Below are positions 21,402 to 33,929 of a DNA stretch of 64,000 nucleotides, piece after piece (within the stretch, counting starts at the first letter, position 1; each line of letters opens with the position of its first letter). The stretch covers positions 1-64,000 of the forward strand of contig JAKUCV010003644.1 in assembly GCA_028386065.3 (NCBI GenBank), written 5' to 3'. The notes beneath the pieces are model-generated. The model had not been told where the DNA came from and did no database searches. It saw only the letters and a list, made by a program, of their open reading frames with translations. A program made the translations under genes and the position numbers. This DNA comes from Turnera subulata. Lineage: Eukaryota; Streptophyta; Magnoliopsida; Malpighiales; Passifloraceae.

Positions 21402-22432
21402 ATGAAGTTTGAGGGGAACAACATCAACAACGCACCCTTCTTCAATGGTTTTAACTTTGATCATTGGAAGTTCCGTATGGAGACCTTTCTTGAGGGAAAG
21501 GATCTGGAGATGTGGCATGTTGTAAATTCACCATACTCATGTCCAGCTAAAGACATGCAATTCTGGAGTGAAGGTGAAATGAAGAAAGTAAGACTAGATG
21601 CCCAAGCTAAGAATGCACTCCTTGGTGGCATCAGTCAAGCCAAATTTGAAAGGGTAAGATCATGTGAAACAACACATGAAATTTGGAACCTTCTTTGTGT
21701 TGCACATGAAGGAACTAATCAGGTTAAAGAATCCAAGATGAATAGGCTGATGAGAGAATTTGAGCTGTTCCATATGCAACCAGATGAAACAGTCCAGGAC
21801 CTTGATACAAGGTTCGCCATCTTATGCAATAGCTTGGCATGTCTTGGCAAGATCATTACAACAAAAGAAAAGGTAACAAAAACTCTTCGATCTCTTCCTA
21901 CTGAATGGGAACCGAAGGTCGCCGCTATTGAAGAAGTCAAAGATATGAACATCCTCACCTACAATGAACTAATGGGGAGCCTCATAGTTTATGGGTCAAA
22001 ATTTGAAGAAAAGGCTAAGAAGAAGAAGAATGTTGCTCTCAAGTCAACACATGAGAGTGATTCAGAAAGTACATCCTCACCTACAATGAACTAATGGGGG
22101 GCCTCATAATTTATGGGTCAAAATTTGAAGAAAAGGCTAAGAAGAAGAAGAATGTTGCTCTCAAGTCAACACATGAGAGTGATTCAGAAAGTGATCAAGA
22201 TGTTGCCCTAATCACAAGGAGATTTGTTAAGTTTCTAAAAAACAAAAACCTCAAGGGAAGAAACTTCAGAGGTGTGAAAATTGATGAGTCAAAGAAAGAG
22301 CAACGCTTATGTTATGGGTGTAATCAACCCGGGCACATCAAGGCCGTGTGTCCCATCATACAGAAACCCAAGTTCGACAACTTCAAGAACAAGGGAAAGA
22401 AAGCAATGATGGCATGGGACAACCTTGATTAA
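21402..22432 (+). pseudogene. Copia gag with CCHC knuckle, frame-broken
   Basis: The ATG at 21402 opens MKFEGNN, then a UBN2/copia gag domain (NFDHWKFRMETFL, HEIWNLL, TLRSLPTEW). At 21949-22192 a 122-bp unit is tandemly duplicated. As 122 is not a multiple of three, the second copy shifts the frame and gives a stop at 22092-22094. The frame resumes in the next reading frame, with a CCHC knuckle CYGCNQPGHIKAVC at about 22312-22353. By family the product forms the virus-like particle and binds the element RNA. Confidence 0.8.
21949..22192 (+). repeat. 122-bp tandem duplication in gag
   Basis: 21949-22070 and 22071-22192 are the same except for two bases (GGGGAGCCTCATAG versus GGGGGGCCTCATAA). 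The unit encodes the gag C-terminal stretch ending in HESDSES. Confidence 0.92.
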
Positions 22433-22474
22433 AATGATGAATCGGATGATGAATAATCGACAAATCTTTGTCTT

Positions 22475-22975
22475 ATGGCACAAGAAGAGAAAGAGGTAAA
22501 ACATTCTAACTCGTCTAGCTTTACTTTCTTACATGATGTATATGATGAGCTATACGAAAGTTTTAAAACAATGGTCAAGGCAAATAAAGTATTAAGAAAG
22601 AAGGTTGAGACATTAGAATTAGAAAAGGAAGAGTGCATGTTAGAAAATGAAGAAACCACTAAGAAACTAACTTCATGCACAAATGGCTTTGAAGACGCCA
22701 AAGCGGATAAAGAAACTCTAGTCAGGTCACAAAAAAATTTGGACCAACAAATTGTGACACACAAAGAAAATAATACAAAACTCTCACAGGAAAATCAAAA
22801 TCTAAAAAAGACTGTGGAATATCTGAAAAGTATGCTTGAAAAATTTGATCATGGTAGTAAAGGTTTGCACATGATTCTAAGTCAAGTAAGGCACATATTA
22901 CAAAAGGTTGGACAAGGAGCCACACACCATCTGTTGAAAAACCAAGCATGTTTAGATCCATCTTCGAAAACATAG
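22475..22975 (+). pseudogene. Coiled-coil segment of the gag-pol polyprotein
   Basis: An open frame of 166 codons from MAQEEKEVKH with dense Leu/Lys/Glu heptad-like text (KVLRKKVETLELEKEECML, ENQNLKKTVEYLKSMLEKF). Such a coiled coil between gag and protease is typical of Sirevirus polyproteins. It was originally continuous with gag; the stop at 22430 separates them now. Function beyond self-association is unknown. Confidence 0.65.
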
Positions 22976-23019
22976 AAAACTAAAAGGAATTATGAAACTA
23001 ATTTTGTTAGACTAGCTTC

Positions 23020-24043
23020 TAGCTATAATATCACTTGTCACTATTGCAATAGAAATGGACACAAAGTTAAAAATTGTATTTTTAGGAAAAAGTATTGTCC
23101 CATCAAGTTCATATGGGTACCCAAAGATACCAAAACTCATTCACAACGACTCAAGCATGTCTGGGTACCTTAGACTTGACATTATAACAGGTTAAATGGG
23201 ATGAGTGGGTACTCGATAGTGAGTGCTCAAGACGTGGCTGGTGATATGTCCAAGTTCTCATCCTTGAACTTGAGAGGAAAAGGTCCTGTCACCTTCGGCG
23301 ACAAATCGAAAGGGAAGGTGCTGGGAATAGGTAATATTGGTAAGGATCCAACCATTGAACATCTGTTGTTAGTTGAAAGTATAAAGTTCAATTTACTTAG
23401 TATAAGTCAGCTGTGTGACCGTTGATGCAAAGTGATCTTTGAATCCAACATATGCTCAGTAACTAATGATGATAGAAATGAAATTTTGTTTATTGGAAAG
23501 ACAACAAAACTTATATTCCATCAATATGGTTGATGTCACTAATTCGGAAACCAAGTGTCTTAATGTTAGAATAGAGACACCTGAGCTTTGGCATAGAATA
23601 TTGGGGGCATGCACATCATGAGCTAAATGCAAATCTTCAAAAGAAGGGGACTACCTATACTGAAGTTTGAAAAAGAGAAGGTATGTCATGCATGCCAAAT
23701 TGGAAAACAATTCAAAAGCTTCTTCAGGCCTAAAAAGTGCATCTCCACTACTAAACCACTTGAGCTACTACACCTTGCCCTCTTTGGACCTATTAAAATG
23801 ATAAGTCTTGGAGGTAAGTGCTACACTTTTGTTATTGTTGATGACTACTCTCGTTTCACATGGGTTATCTTTCTCTCACAAAAGGACCATGCACTTTATG
23901 AATTTGCTTCTTTGATAAGAAAGCTTCAAAATGAAAAAGGTTATAAACTGACCAAGATTAGGAGTGACCATGGTGGTGAATTCGATAATCTTGTCTTTAA
24001 ACATTTTTGTGATGAGCATGGCATTGAACATACATTCTCATAA
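23020..24043 (+). pseudogene. Protease and integrase remnant, copia
   Basis: A second knuckle CHYCNRNGHKVKNC lies at about 23037. The protease region around 23190-23420 is degenerate (FGDKSKGKVLGIGNI, FNLLSISQLCD remain). Integrase starts near 23580 with a damaged zinc region, then CHACQIGKQFKSF, LFGPIKM, VIVDDYSRFTW (Asp of the catalytic set) and IRSDHGGEFDN (second Asp). The text ends at HGIEHTFS at 24043, just before the catalytic Glu region. No RT follows. Confidence 0.78.
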
Positions 24044-24049
24044 TGAATG

Positions 24050-24272
24050 AGTATTATTTTCTTAGTGATTGAAATAACCGTTCATTGTTATGTCTTACAT
24101 TAATTAAATTACACAGATCACCTCTATGAAAGGGTTATTTTAGTCTACACGAAAATGATGCTCATTAATTGTGAGATTTTTGTTTTCTTACTTAGTGGCT
24201 TATCATGTGTCCCTAGGGCACAAGATAGAAAAACCTATTTAATATTTTTGTTTCAAAATTTTAGTTATGTAT
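24050..24272. other. Unassigned AT-rich segment
   Basis: Between the cut-off integrase and the Tekay-like LTR. No coding or repeat signature was recognised. It may be the sequence that replaced the 3' part of the copia element. Confidence 0.5.
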
Positions 24273-26172
24273 TGTCACGCCCCTACTAGCGTAACTGGCC
24301 AGGTGCCTAGAGTAGCACTAGGTGTGCCTCTAAGGCACCCTTAGGCCTTAAAAATTTAGGTAGAAGTTAGAAGCTTCAGCCCTTCGCAAGCCACTCAAGT
24401 CATGCACAAAACGGTAACATTACAGAATGCAAGGTTTATTGACTTAAGCATCACACAACAATACAACCAACGTATTTACCGAAAGACAGACATACATAAC
24501 CAATTTTTGTTACAAAACCATGCTACAAGGGCACTAGCTCACAAGCCTACATCAGTTGGGTTCATGTGTACATAAAAATAGAACCTAGCCAAGGTTTGCT
24601 TAATGCCCATCTCTAAAAATCCTTTTTGTTCGGGTCCTCCCAAACTAGCTTATCCCCCTCTCCCTAACCTGAAATAGAATTTAAAGAAAGGGGTGAGTTT
24701 ACAACTCAGTAAGGTGGGAAAGTATGCACGCAACGTTGGACATGAGCAAACATCAAGTAAATTCCATAGGTTCCTTTGATTCCAACACCCTATTAGTAGG
24801 GGAACAATACTCTATGGCGACTATGTAATCGGGCAGCAATGTTGGTACCGATTCTTAGCCAACGGCTCCTAATACGAGGCATTCCGAGTCATGAGAAGCG
24901 CACATGACATGCTACCCAAATACACAGCCCTTAGTAGCCATTGTCTGTACCTGCCTTTTGAACCAAGCGGGCAATGCCCTCTGCAAGGCTCCATAACCTA
25001 TCAATTAACATACAAGGGTTACGCATGTGCCCAACAATTCATTGGTACGTACAAGTCCTGCTTGCACTACCCGCTCAATCAATTGGCCAATGATTCCCAT
25101 GATGCACATGTATGCAAATGTAATGTACAACCCTAATTCGTGGGCAGCAGGTCAAGCCTACACAAGCCAACAATTCCACAAAATATTTCACAACACACAA
25201 TCATGCACCATTGGTGCACAACAAGGCAGCCATGGGCCTTCTGCCCAACATAGAGTATACCCATAAGCACACCAAGTATGAATCCCTAACTTACTTAAAT
25301 GTTATGCCTCTCTAAGGCCTTTCTTCCCTCTAAATCTCCTTGTTATCCCCTGCCATATAAACAAAAGACATCAATAACCACAACTTATCTGCTAGGCGCA
25401 CCAATTGGTCAGCGCTAGGCCAATTTGGGCACCCCCTAGTGCGCCAACACACACACTAGTGCACCAATGGTGCACCGAAACCAACAGAATCCCTTAGTCG
25501 TGTCATTTGGCTTCCCTCTAAGCCAAATACGCACCAGAAAGGTCAATGGGCCACCCAAGAGCCAACTGCCTGAGCTGGTTTAGCAAATATTGGTCATAGC
25601 GGACCAATTTTGCACCAAGCCCTCAAATTTCTACCTAAGCTCACCTTCTTTGCTATTGTTCCTGTTCTTTCCCACAGCCCTTAATTTTCTCTATGTCCCT
25701 CTTTTCAGTACGAAAATGGCAGCTAAGTGAGGAGCTTGAGGTGCTTTCTTGCCCCTTTATTGTGTGGGCAAGAAGGTGACTAAGCAGCCACTTGCATGCC
25801 CATAAATTCTGGTGGCATACCTCATGCTCCCTTGTCACCTCCTGTTTTGACCCGTAATAAGGCAGCTTTAATCATTTTCACCAATTAACTTTTACCTTAG
25901 GTAATTTCCCCCTGATACTAGGCAATTTCCAATTGGCTACACCCTTTTGAACAGAAATTGGCGCCCTTGGCGTGCCAATAGGCCCCAACGGTGCCAACTC
26001 CACACCAACTGCACTGCAACTTGCCAATGGCATACCAACAGTGCTGTAGTAAGCTAATTGTACACCAATTGTGCACATTCAAGCCCAATCATGCATCCAC
26101 AAACCAATACCACCACTCTTGGTCCTTCCCATCAAGTAAACAATCCAAGCCCCGATTACACGGGTTACCACA
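24273..26172 (-). repeat. 3' LTR of the Tekay-like element
   Basis: 1900 bp, repeated at 31003-33929. On the minus strand it starts TGTGGTAACC and ends GGGCGTGACA. The CCAATTGG and GGTGCACCAA-like words recur several times within it, giving the LTR a repetitive texture. Confidence 0.88.
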
Positions 26173-26187
26173 TCATCTCCCCTTTAC
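26173..26187 (-). other. Polypurine tract of the Tekay-like element
   Basis: The minus strand reads TGTAAAGGGGAGATGA directly before the 3' LTR start TGTGGTAACC. Confidence 0.7.
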
Positions 26188-26216
26188 AAGAAATTCGTAT
26201 GCGAATTTACCTTGCT

Positions 26217-29200
26217 ATTGAAATAAATGTGGATACTTGTCCCGCATTTCCCTTTTAGATTCCCAAGTGACTTCTCTTTCGGTAGGATCTTCCCATACAA
26301 CTTTAACCGAGGTCACTTCCTTATTGCGCATCTTACGCACCTGTGTGTCAACAATTTCCCCGGGTGTGCAAGGATATGTGAGGGATTAGGTATGTACTTG
26401 TGCAACATCGAGACATGAAATACCAGGTGAATTTGTGATATATTTGGTGGAAATGCAAGCTGGTATGCCACCAGGCCAATCCTCTGAAGGATCTCAAAGG
26501 GTCCTAAATACCGGGAGCTCAACTTCCCCTTCTCTCCAAACCGCATCACTCCCTTAGGTTGTGACACTTTGAGAAATACCATGTACCCAATAGAGAATTC
26601 CAAGTCTCTTCTCCGATTATCCACATAGGGATTTTCTTCTGCTTTGAGCAACCATTAAGTTCTTACAGGCAATCTTCACTTTTTCAATGGTGAGTTCAAC
26701 AATCTTGGGACCAAGTAATCTTCTTACTCCCATTACATCCCAGCATACCGGTGTACGACATCTTTGCCCATATAATGCTTTATTTGGTGCCATGCCAATA
26801 CTCGTTTGGTAACTGTTGTTTAAGCAAATTCTACCAACGAAAGATATTTGTTCCAACTATCCCCATAATTCAATATGCATGCTCGCAATATATCTTCCAA
26901 AGTCTGAATCACCCGCTCACTTTGGCCATCAGTTTGCGGGTGAAAAGCAGTACTCTATTCAAGCAGAGTGCCCAATACTTCCTGGAAGCTACCCCAAAAT
27001 CTCGACGTAAACTGCGGGCCTCGATCTGAAACTATAGAGATCGGCACACCATGTAATCTAAAGATGTCACCAACAAAAATTTGAGCCAATTTGGCAAAGT
27101 TATATATTGTCTTCACTGGAAGGAAGCGTGCTGACTTTGTTAGCCTGTCCACAATCACCCAAATAGCATCAAATCCACCAGTAGTCGAAGGCAATCAACT
27201 AACAAAATCCGTGGCAATTCTCTCCCATTTTCATTCTGGAATCGACAGTGGTTGAAGTATTCCCGATACCTTCTGGTGTTCTCCCTTCACTTGCTGGCAA
27301 GTGATACATTTAGCTACATAATCTGCCACATCTCGTTTCATGTTATTCCACCAAAGTGTTGCTTAAGATCATGATACATTTTGGTGGAACCTGGGTGCAT
27401 GGTGTATCGGGTTTGTGTGCCTCACCCATGAGCTTACTACGAAGATCTCCAACATTAGGGACATATATTCTCTATCTAAGCCGCAGCAAACCATCATCAG
27501 AAATAATAAACCCCGACAGTTCTCCTCGGCCAACCTTTTCTTTTCGTACCTGTGTTTCCAAATCATCATTCTGCGCCTTGCCTATTTCGTCATTCAAAAC
27601 AGGACACACTTGTTAATGAGCTAGTAGTGCACCTGTTTCAGCAACAGCACAACACAATCTGTTATCCAGCAGCGTGTGCCATGCCCCCACAGCGGGCCTT
27701 CTTGCCAGGGTAAGGTGTGCTAGGCTGCCAACTGATTTTCGACTCAACGCATCAACAACCATGTTGGCATTCCCAGGTTGATACTTAAAGACACAATCAT
27801 AGTCTTTCAGTAACTTAACCCACCTCCGCTGCCTCAAATTCAGATCCCTTTGCTCAAGAATGCACATCAGGCTTTTGTGATCCGTATAAATTTCGCACGG
27901 GCTCTCCGTAGAGGTAATGCAGCCATATTTTCAAAGCGAAACCACTACTGCCATTTCTAAATCATGTATAGGATAGTTCTCATCATTCTTCTTCAGCTTT
28001 CGAGATGCATAAGCAATTACCTTACCGCCTTGCATTAAGACACAGCGTAGCCCGATTCTTGATGCATCACAATAAACTGTGAATACACTATTCTCCACAG
28101 GCAATGCAAGGATTGGTGCCGTGGTTAGCCTGTGTCTCAGCTCTTGGAAGCTAGCCTCACAAGCATCATACCACACAAAAGATTTCTTCTTTTGAGTCAG
28201 TCCACACAATGGTGAGGCAATGGTGGAAAAGCCCTTAACAAATCATCGGTTGTACCCAGCTAGCCCAAGGAAGCTTCGTGCCTCGGTCACACTGGTCGGC
28301 CTCGGCCAATTCACAATTGCTTGCACTTTCTGCGGGTCTACTTCAATACCCTGCGCTGATATGATATGACCCAGAAATGACACCCTTTCTAACCAGAACT
28401 CACACTTAAAAAATTTAGCATATAGCTTCTCCTTCAGTAAAACCTGTAGCACAATCCTCAAGTGTTCCTCATGCTCCTCCCTAGTTTTGGATTAGACCAG
28501 CACATCATCAATAAACATAATTATAAATTTGTCAAGGTACTGCTTGAATACCCGATTCATCAAGTCCATGAAGGCTGCCAAAGCATTAGTCAACCCGAAT
28601 GGCATCACCAGAAATTCATAGTGCCCGTACCGTGTCCAGAAGGCTGTTATTCGCATATCTTCCTCCTTAATTTTCAATTGATGATAACCAGACCTTAAAT
28701 CGTTCTTTGAAATGTACTTTGCCTCCTACAACTTATCAAACAGGTCGTCAATATGAGACAATGGGTATTTATTCCGCACTGACAGCTTGTTTAGTTGCCA
28801 ATAATCAATGCACATTCTCATCAAACCATCTTTCTTCTTAACAAAGAGAGCTGGAGCTCCCCACGGGGACACACTAGGCCTGATGAATCCCTTGTCCAAC
28901 AGGTCTTGCAATTGAGTTTTCAGCTCCTGTAATTCAGTTGGGGCCATTCGATAGGGTGTAATGGACACAGGTTCTGCCCCGGGTATCAGCTCTATACCAA
29001 ACTCTATCTCCCAATCAGGCGGCAGTCCAACCAAATCATCGGGAAACACATTCAAAAATTCATTGACAACCGGAACTTGTTCAATAGATTTACCCAGCTC
29101 GCCTACACTATGCACTGATGCTAAGCACAAGAATCCAGCCGACTGTACTGCCCGGGTTGCCTTCGCAGTAGATATATTCTGAGGCAGAGATTTCACAAAT

Positions 29201-30900
29201 TTTCATTGGAACACAAATTTTGTCTCACCAAGTGTCCTGAACGTCACACGCTTGTTAGCACAATCAACTCATGCACCATACTTAGCCAGCCAATCCATCC
29301 CCAAAATGACATCAAACTCAGACATAGGTAACAACATCAAGTCTTCCAACAAGTTATGCCCAACAACGCAAACATCACAATTTCGATACACATCCTCTAC
29401 AAATACTTTCTCATCAAATGGTGTATATACGGCCATTGGACTGTCTAACTTGGATGGTACTTTAGTGAAATACTTGGCAAAATGCAAATTCACAAATGAA
29501 TGTATACAACCAGTATCAATTAAAGAAAGTGTCGGGCAAGAGCAAATTTTCAAAATACCTGTTACGAAAGTGTTTGAGGCCTTGGCATCCTCCTGGGTCA
29601 GGCAGAAAACACGTGTCTGGCCTTGGCTCGCCTGTACCGGCCCCGATCCTCTACCACATACTCCTCGCCCTATATTGCCCCTACCACGGGACATGGTCTC
29701 ACTATCTGCCCAATACTGTCTCTGTGATGGGGAAGCCACACTACCCACGAAAGGCTATGGACTCAGAGGGCACTCCTGGGCAAAATGTCTTGGCTGGAGA
29801 CATGTATAACACACGCCTGGACATAGTGCCTACATCACTTGGGAGCTACTGCCTCTCCCAAATTTGGGTCTCAGTGCCGAGCTTGCACCCATATTAGACG
29901 TGCCCCATCCATAATTGTCCTTCTTTTGTGTCCTCGACAGATTGCCCTAATATCCCATCTACGCTCGGCCACGGGTCTGGCCAGCACCACTGAAAGTGTG
30001 TTGTTGCCCCCTTGCTTAGCTCGCTGCTTACTCTCAGCTTCAGCCCTATTCTCCTTAGCTCGGGTTTCAAAAGCTCTACGTTTGTCAACAACAGTAGCGT
30101 ATTAGTGGAACTCATGTGCAGCTAAACAATTAAAAAAGTAGCCCCACAGGCCATGGATAAACCATCTATTCTTCATTTGTTCATCAAGAACCAAATGAGG
30201 AGCATACTTGGATAGTTTTACAAACATAGAGTCATACTCTCTAGCCGACATACCCTCCTGCCTCAAGGACTCAAACTCATAAGCTCATTCCTCCCTCACA
30301 CTATGCGGTCGGACTTGTCAAGAAACATGGTACAGAACTCATCCCAACTCCATTATGGTGCTCCTAGAGCCCTTTCCCTTTTCTTGGACTCATACTAATT
30401 GTTTGCCTTATCTCCCTCCAACCGAAAAGCAGCCAAACTCATCGCCCTGTGATCTGTATAACCCAAGGCTTTACAACGTTTCCATATGGAGTCAAGAAAC
30501 CATTGTGGATCCTCATTTTCCCAGTAGAAAATGTGGGTGGATCAAGCTTCACAAAGGTAGGCAATGGCATCTCCATTCCCTGAACCCGCTAAACATCTTC
30601 ATTATGCCTTTCTCTTTCAGCTACCCAACCTGAAATGGCCTCGAGGGCTCGGTTTACACCTTGTAATCCAGCTTTCAAAATCTTTGTATCATCCCTTTGG
30701 AAAGAATCAGAGTGTTCACTCTCACCCACAACCTCATTTTTCGGAACAACTGGGGCTTTTCCCCTGTCAATCCTTTGTCGGGCCACACGGACAGAATGCT
30801 CATTATGCACGATGTCCTCATTAACAACATCCTTTTCGAGCTGCCTCTTCCCAAATTTACCTGCGCACACAGCAAACAAGCAAATCAAACATAGGAATTA
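26217..30900 (-). pseudogene. Gag-pol of the Tekay-like element, many breaks
   Basis: In minus-strand order: gag remnants (30888-29830), a perfect CCHC knuckle CYTCLQPRHFAQEC at about 29813-29772, protease with LIDTGCIHSF (about 29525) and VILGMDWLAKYG, RT with MCIDYWQLN (about 28800), MPFGLTNA and the catalytic box FIDD in IMFIDDVLV (about 28510), RNase H with YCDASRIGL and ALSRKS (28209-27613), integrase with FDAIWVIVDRLTKSA and IVSDRGPQFTS (27200-26990), an integrase tail with FLKVSQPKGVMRFG and VFHVSMLHKY, and a chromodomain ending KYPHLFQ near 26217. Stops and frame changes occur throughout, so no functional polyprotein can be made. Confidence 0.87.
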
Positions 30901-30986
30901 GCACTCACCAACCCTCGGTCTTAGTTTGATGGGTATTAGTCCAATAACAGCTAAACCCTATACCCTTTGCAGGATTTTGTAACCAT

Positions 30987-30998
30987 GCTCCGTTACCA
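30987..30998 (-). other. Primer-binding site of the Tekay-like element
   Basis: The minus strand reads TGGTAACGGAGC four bases after the 5' LTR, one base different from the TGGTAGCGGAGC of other elements in the window. Confidence 0.65.
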
Positions 30999-32504
30999 AG
31001 CTTGTCACACCCCTACTAGTGTAACCGGCAAGGTGCCTAGAGTAGCACTAGGTGTGCCTCTAAGGCACCCTCAGGCCTTAAACATTTAGGCAGAAGTTAG
31101 AAGCTTCAGCCCTTCGCAAGGCACTCAAGTCATGTACAAAACGGTAACATTACAGAATGCAAGGTTTATTTACTTAAGCATCACACAAAAATGCAACCAA
31201 TGTATTTATCGAAAGACATACATACATAACCAATATTTGTTACAAAACCATGCTACAAGGGCACTAGCTCACAAGCCTACATCAGTTGGGTTCATGTGTA
31301 CACAAAAATGGAACCTAGCCAAGGTTTGCTTAATACCCATCTCTAAGGATCCCTCTTGTCTGGGTCCTCACAAACTGGCTTATCCCTCTCTCCCTAAACT
31401 GAAATAGAATTTAAGGAAAGGGGTGATTTTACAACTCAGTAAGGTAGGAAAACATGCATGAAATGCTCATAATGCACGCAATGCTGGACATGAGCAAACA
31501 TCAAGTAAGTTCCATAGCTTCCTTTGATTCCAACACCCAATTAATAGGGGAACAATGCTCTATGGTGACTATGTAATCAGGCAGCAATGTTTGTAACGAT
31601 TCTTAGCCAACAGCCCCCAATACAAGGCATTCCGAGTCATGGGAAGTGCACATGACTTGCTGCCCAACTACACAGCCCCTAGTAGCCATTGTTTGTACCT
31701 GTCTTTTGAACCAAGCGGGCAATTTCCTCCGCAAGGCTCCACAACCTGTCAATTGGCGCACAAGGGTTATCTAAGTGCCCAATAATTCATTGGTACAGAC
31801 AGGCCCCGCTTGCACTACCCGCTCAATCAATTGGCCAATGATTTCCATAATGCAAATGTATGCAAATGCACTGTACAACCACAATTCGTGGGCAGCAGGT
31901 CAAGCTTACACAAGTCAACAATTCCACAAAAACACATCACAGCACACAATCATGCACCATTGGTGTACAACAAGGCAGCCATGGGCCTTCCACCCAACAT
32001 AGAGTGCACCCATAAGCACACCAGGCATGAATCCTTAACTTACTTAAATGTTATGCCTCTCTAAGGCCTTTCTTCCCTCTGAATCTCTTTTTTATCCCCT
32101 GCCATATAAACAAAAGATATCAATAACCAACTCAACAATCATACGAAACCAACAATTATATGAGCACACAACTTATACCCTGGGCGCACCAATTGGTCAG
32201 TCCTAGGCCATTTTGGGCACCCCCTGGTGCGCCAATACACACACCAGCGCACCAATGGTGCACCCAAACCAACAGAATCCCTCATTCGTGTCATTTGGCT
32301 TCCCTCTAAGCTAAAGGCACACCAGAAAGGTCAATTGGCCACCTAAGAGCCAACTGCCTTAGCTGGTTTAGCCAATATTGGCCATAGCAGGCCAATTTTG
32401 CACCAAACCCTCAAATTTCTGCCTTGGCTCACCTTCTTTGCTCTTGTTCCTCTTTTTTCACACAGCCCTTAATCTTCTCTAAGTCCCTCTGGTCAGCACA
32501 AAAA

Positions 32505-33456
32505 TGTTAGAACCTATGTCTTCATGGTTCACTTATTACAGGTTTTGATAAATGACAAACCAAGATCATAACCAAGATGAAGCAAAAAGAAATCAAGCAA
32601 ACAAGTACTCAACCAAAGTGATCAAGAATTCAAGTGAAGATATGATCAAGAGTTGAAGTGCAAAGAAGAGCAAGAGAAGTTAGGACCCATTTGTACAAGG
32701 NNNNNNNNNNNNNNNNNNNNNNNNNNNNNNNNNNNNNNNNNNNNNNNNNNNNNNNNNNNNNNNNNNNNNNNNNNNNNNNNNNNNNNNNNNNNNNNNNNNN
32801 NNNNNNNNNNNNNNNNNNNNNNNNNNNNNNNNNNNNNNNNNNNNNNNNNNNNNNNNNNNNNNNNNNNNNNNNNNNNNNNNNNNNNNNNNNNNNNNNNNNN
32901 NNNNNNNNNNNNNNNNNNNNNNNNNNNNNNNNNNNNNNNNNNNNNNNNNNNNNNNNNNNNNNNNNNNNNNNNNNNNNNNNNNNNNNNNNNNNNNNNNNNN
33001 NNNNNNNNNNNNNNNNNNNNNNNNNNNNNNNNNNNNNNNNNNNNNNNNNNNNNNNNNNNNNNNNNNNNNNNNNNNNNNNNNNNNNNNNNNNNNNNNNNNN
33101 NNNNNNNNNNNNNNNNNNNNNNNNNNCTTGTAGCTACTCATAGGAAGAGTGATTTTCTTTCCTTGAGAGAAGTCTTGAAGTGAGGTATCTTCAAGCAAGT
33201 GTGTAGGATTCTTGTGATTAGAATTCCTAGGCTGTAAACGGTTTGTTAAGCACCCGGAAGCTTAACGGTAGATAGTGAACTCTTCAAGTGTATCTTGAAG
33301 GACTGGATTAGCCACAAATTAGTTTGGTGTGAACCAGTATAAAAATCTCTTGTGTCCTTCTATTTTTCAATTCCGCACTTCATTTCCTGCAAAGTTTTTA
33401 ATTTTCGGTCATAAGCTATTCACCCCCCCTCTAGCTTAAGTCTATTGTTCCTAACA
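32505..33456 (+). mobile_element. Solo LTR of Sirevirus type containing the N gap
   Basis: It starts TGTTAGAACC and ends TTCCTAACA, with AAAAA on both sides (32500-32504 and 33457-33461). The host LTR reads straight across when compared with its partner near 25715. Near its end is TTCACCCCCCCTCTAGC, the CCCC-rich mark of Sirevirus LTRs, and the start holds TTTTGATAAATGACAAA. Because 426 Ns fill the middle, a complete element collapsed in assembly cannot be excluded. Confidence 0.75.
32701..33126. other. Assembly gap (426 Ns)
   Basis: A run of N only. Any frame reported across it is meaningless. The gap lies inside the solo LTR, so the true missing length could be larger. Confidence 0.99.
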
Positions 33457-33929
33457 AAAAATGGCAACAAAGTGAGGAGCTTGAGGTGCTTGCTTGCCCT
33501 TTTATTGACTGGGCAAGCAGGTGACCAAGCAGCCACTTAACATGCCCATCAATTCTGGTGGCACACCTCATGCTCCCTTGCCACCTCCTGCTTGGACCCT
33601 TAACCAGCCAACTTTAATCCTTTCCACCAATTAACCTTTACCTTAGGTAATTTGCCCTTGATACTAGGCAATTTCCAATTGGCTGCACCCTTTTGAACAG
33701 AAATTGGCGCCCTTGGTGCGCCAGTGGTGCCAACTACGCGCCAATGGTGTCAACTCCGCACCAACTGCACTCCAGCATGCCAATGGCATACCAACAGTGC
33801 TGTAGCAAGGCAATTGTGCACCAATTGTTCACATCCAAGCCCAATCATGCATCCACAAACCAATACCTACCACTCTTGGTCCTTCCCATCAAGTAAACAA
33901 TCCAAGCCTCGATTACATAGGTTACCACA

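Larger units (their letters stand above)
20119..24049 (+). mobile_element. Sirevirus-like Ty1/copia element, 3'-truncated
   Basis: A 1227-bp LTR, a primer-binding site, gag with a CCHC knuckle, a long coiled-coil segment and the first half of integrase are present in this order. The homology stops at about 24049 inside the integrase core. RT, RNase H and the 3' LTR are absent from the window, so the element is truncated. Several stops, a 122-bp tandem duplication in gag and a degenerate protease show it is dead. The coiled-coil-bearing gag and the LTR opening with TTTTGATTATGACAAA point to the Sirevirus lineage. Confidence 0.82.
24273..33929 (-). mobile_element. Ty3/gypsy chromovirus, Tekay/Del-like, decayed
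   Basis: LTRs of about 1.9 kb at 24273-26172 and 31003-33929 share start TGTCACRCCCCTACTAG and end GGTTACCACA. The element reads on the minus strand: 5' LTR at right, primer-site-like sequence at 30987-30998, gag, CCHC knuckle, protease, RT, RNase H, integrase, chromodomain, purine tract, 3' LTR at left. LTR length and C-terminal chromodomain fit the Tekay/Del clade. Coding frames are broken by many stops and shifts. Flanks TGTAT and TTTAT could be a target duplication with one change. The 5' LTR was later hit by a solo LTR (32505-33456). Confidence 0.9.
31003..33929 (-). repeat. 5' LTR of the Tekay-like element, interrupted
   Basis: Direct repeat of 24273-26172. Subtracting the inserted solo LTR and its duplication leaves about 1970 bp. 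The two LTRs have diverged by many substitutions and indels, so this element is much older than the Reina copy. Confidence 0.87.

Noticed and set aside
32653..33198. Long frames across the N run
   Set aside because: Ns do not encode stops, so the open frame is an artefact of the gap.
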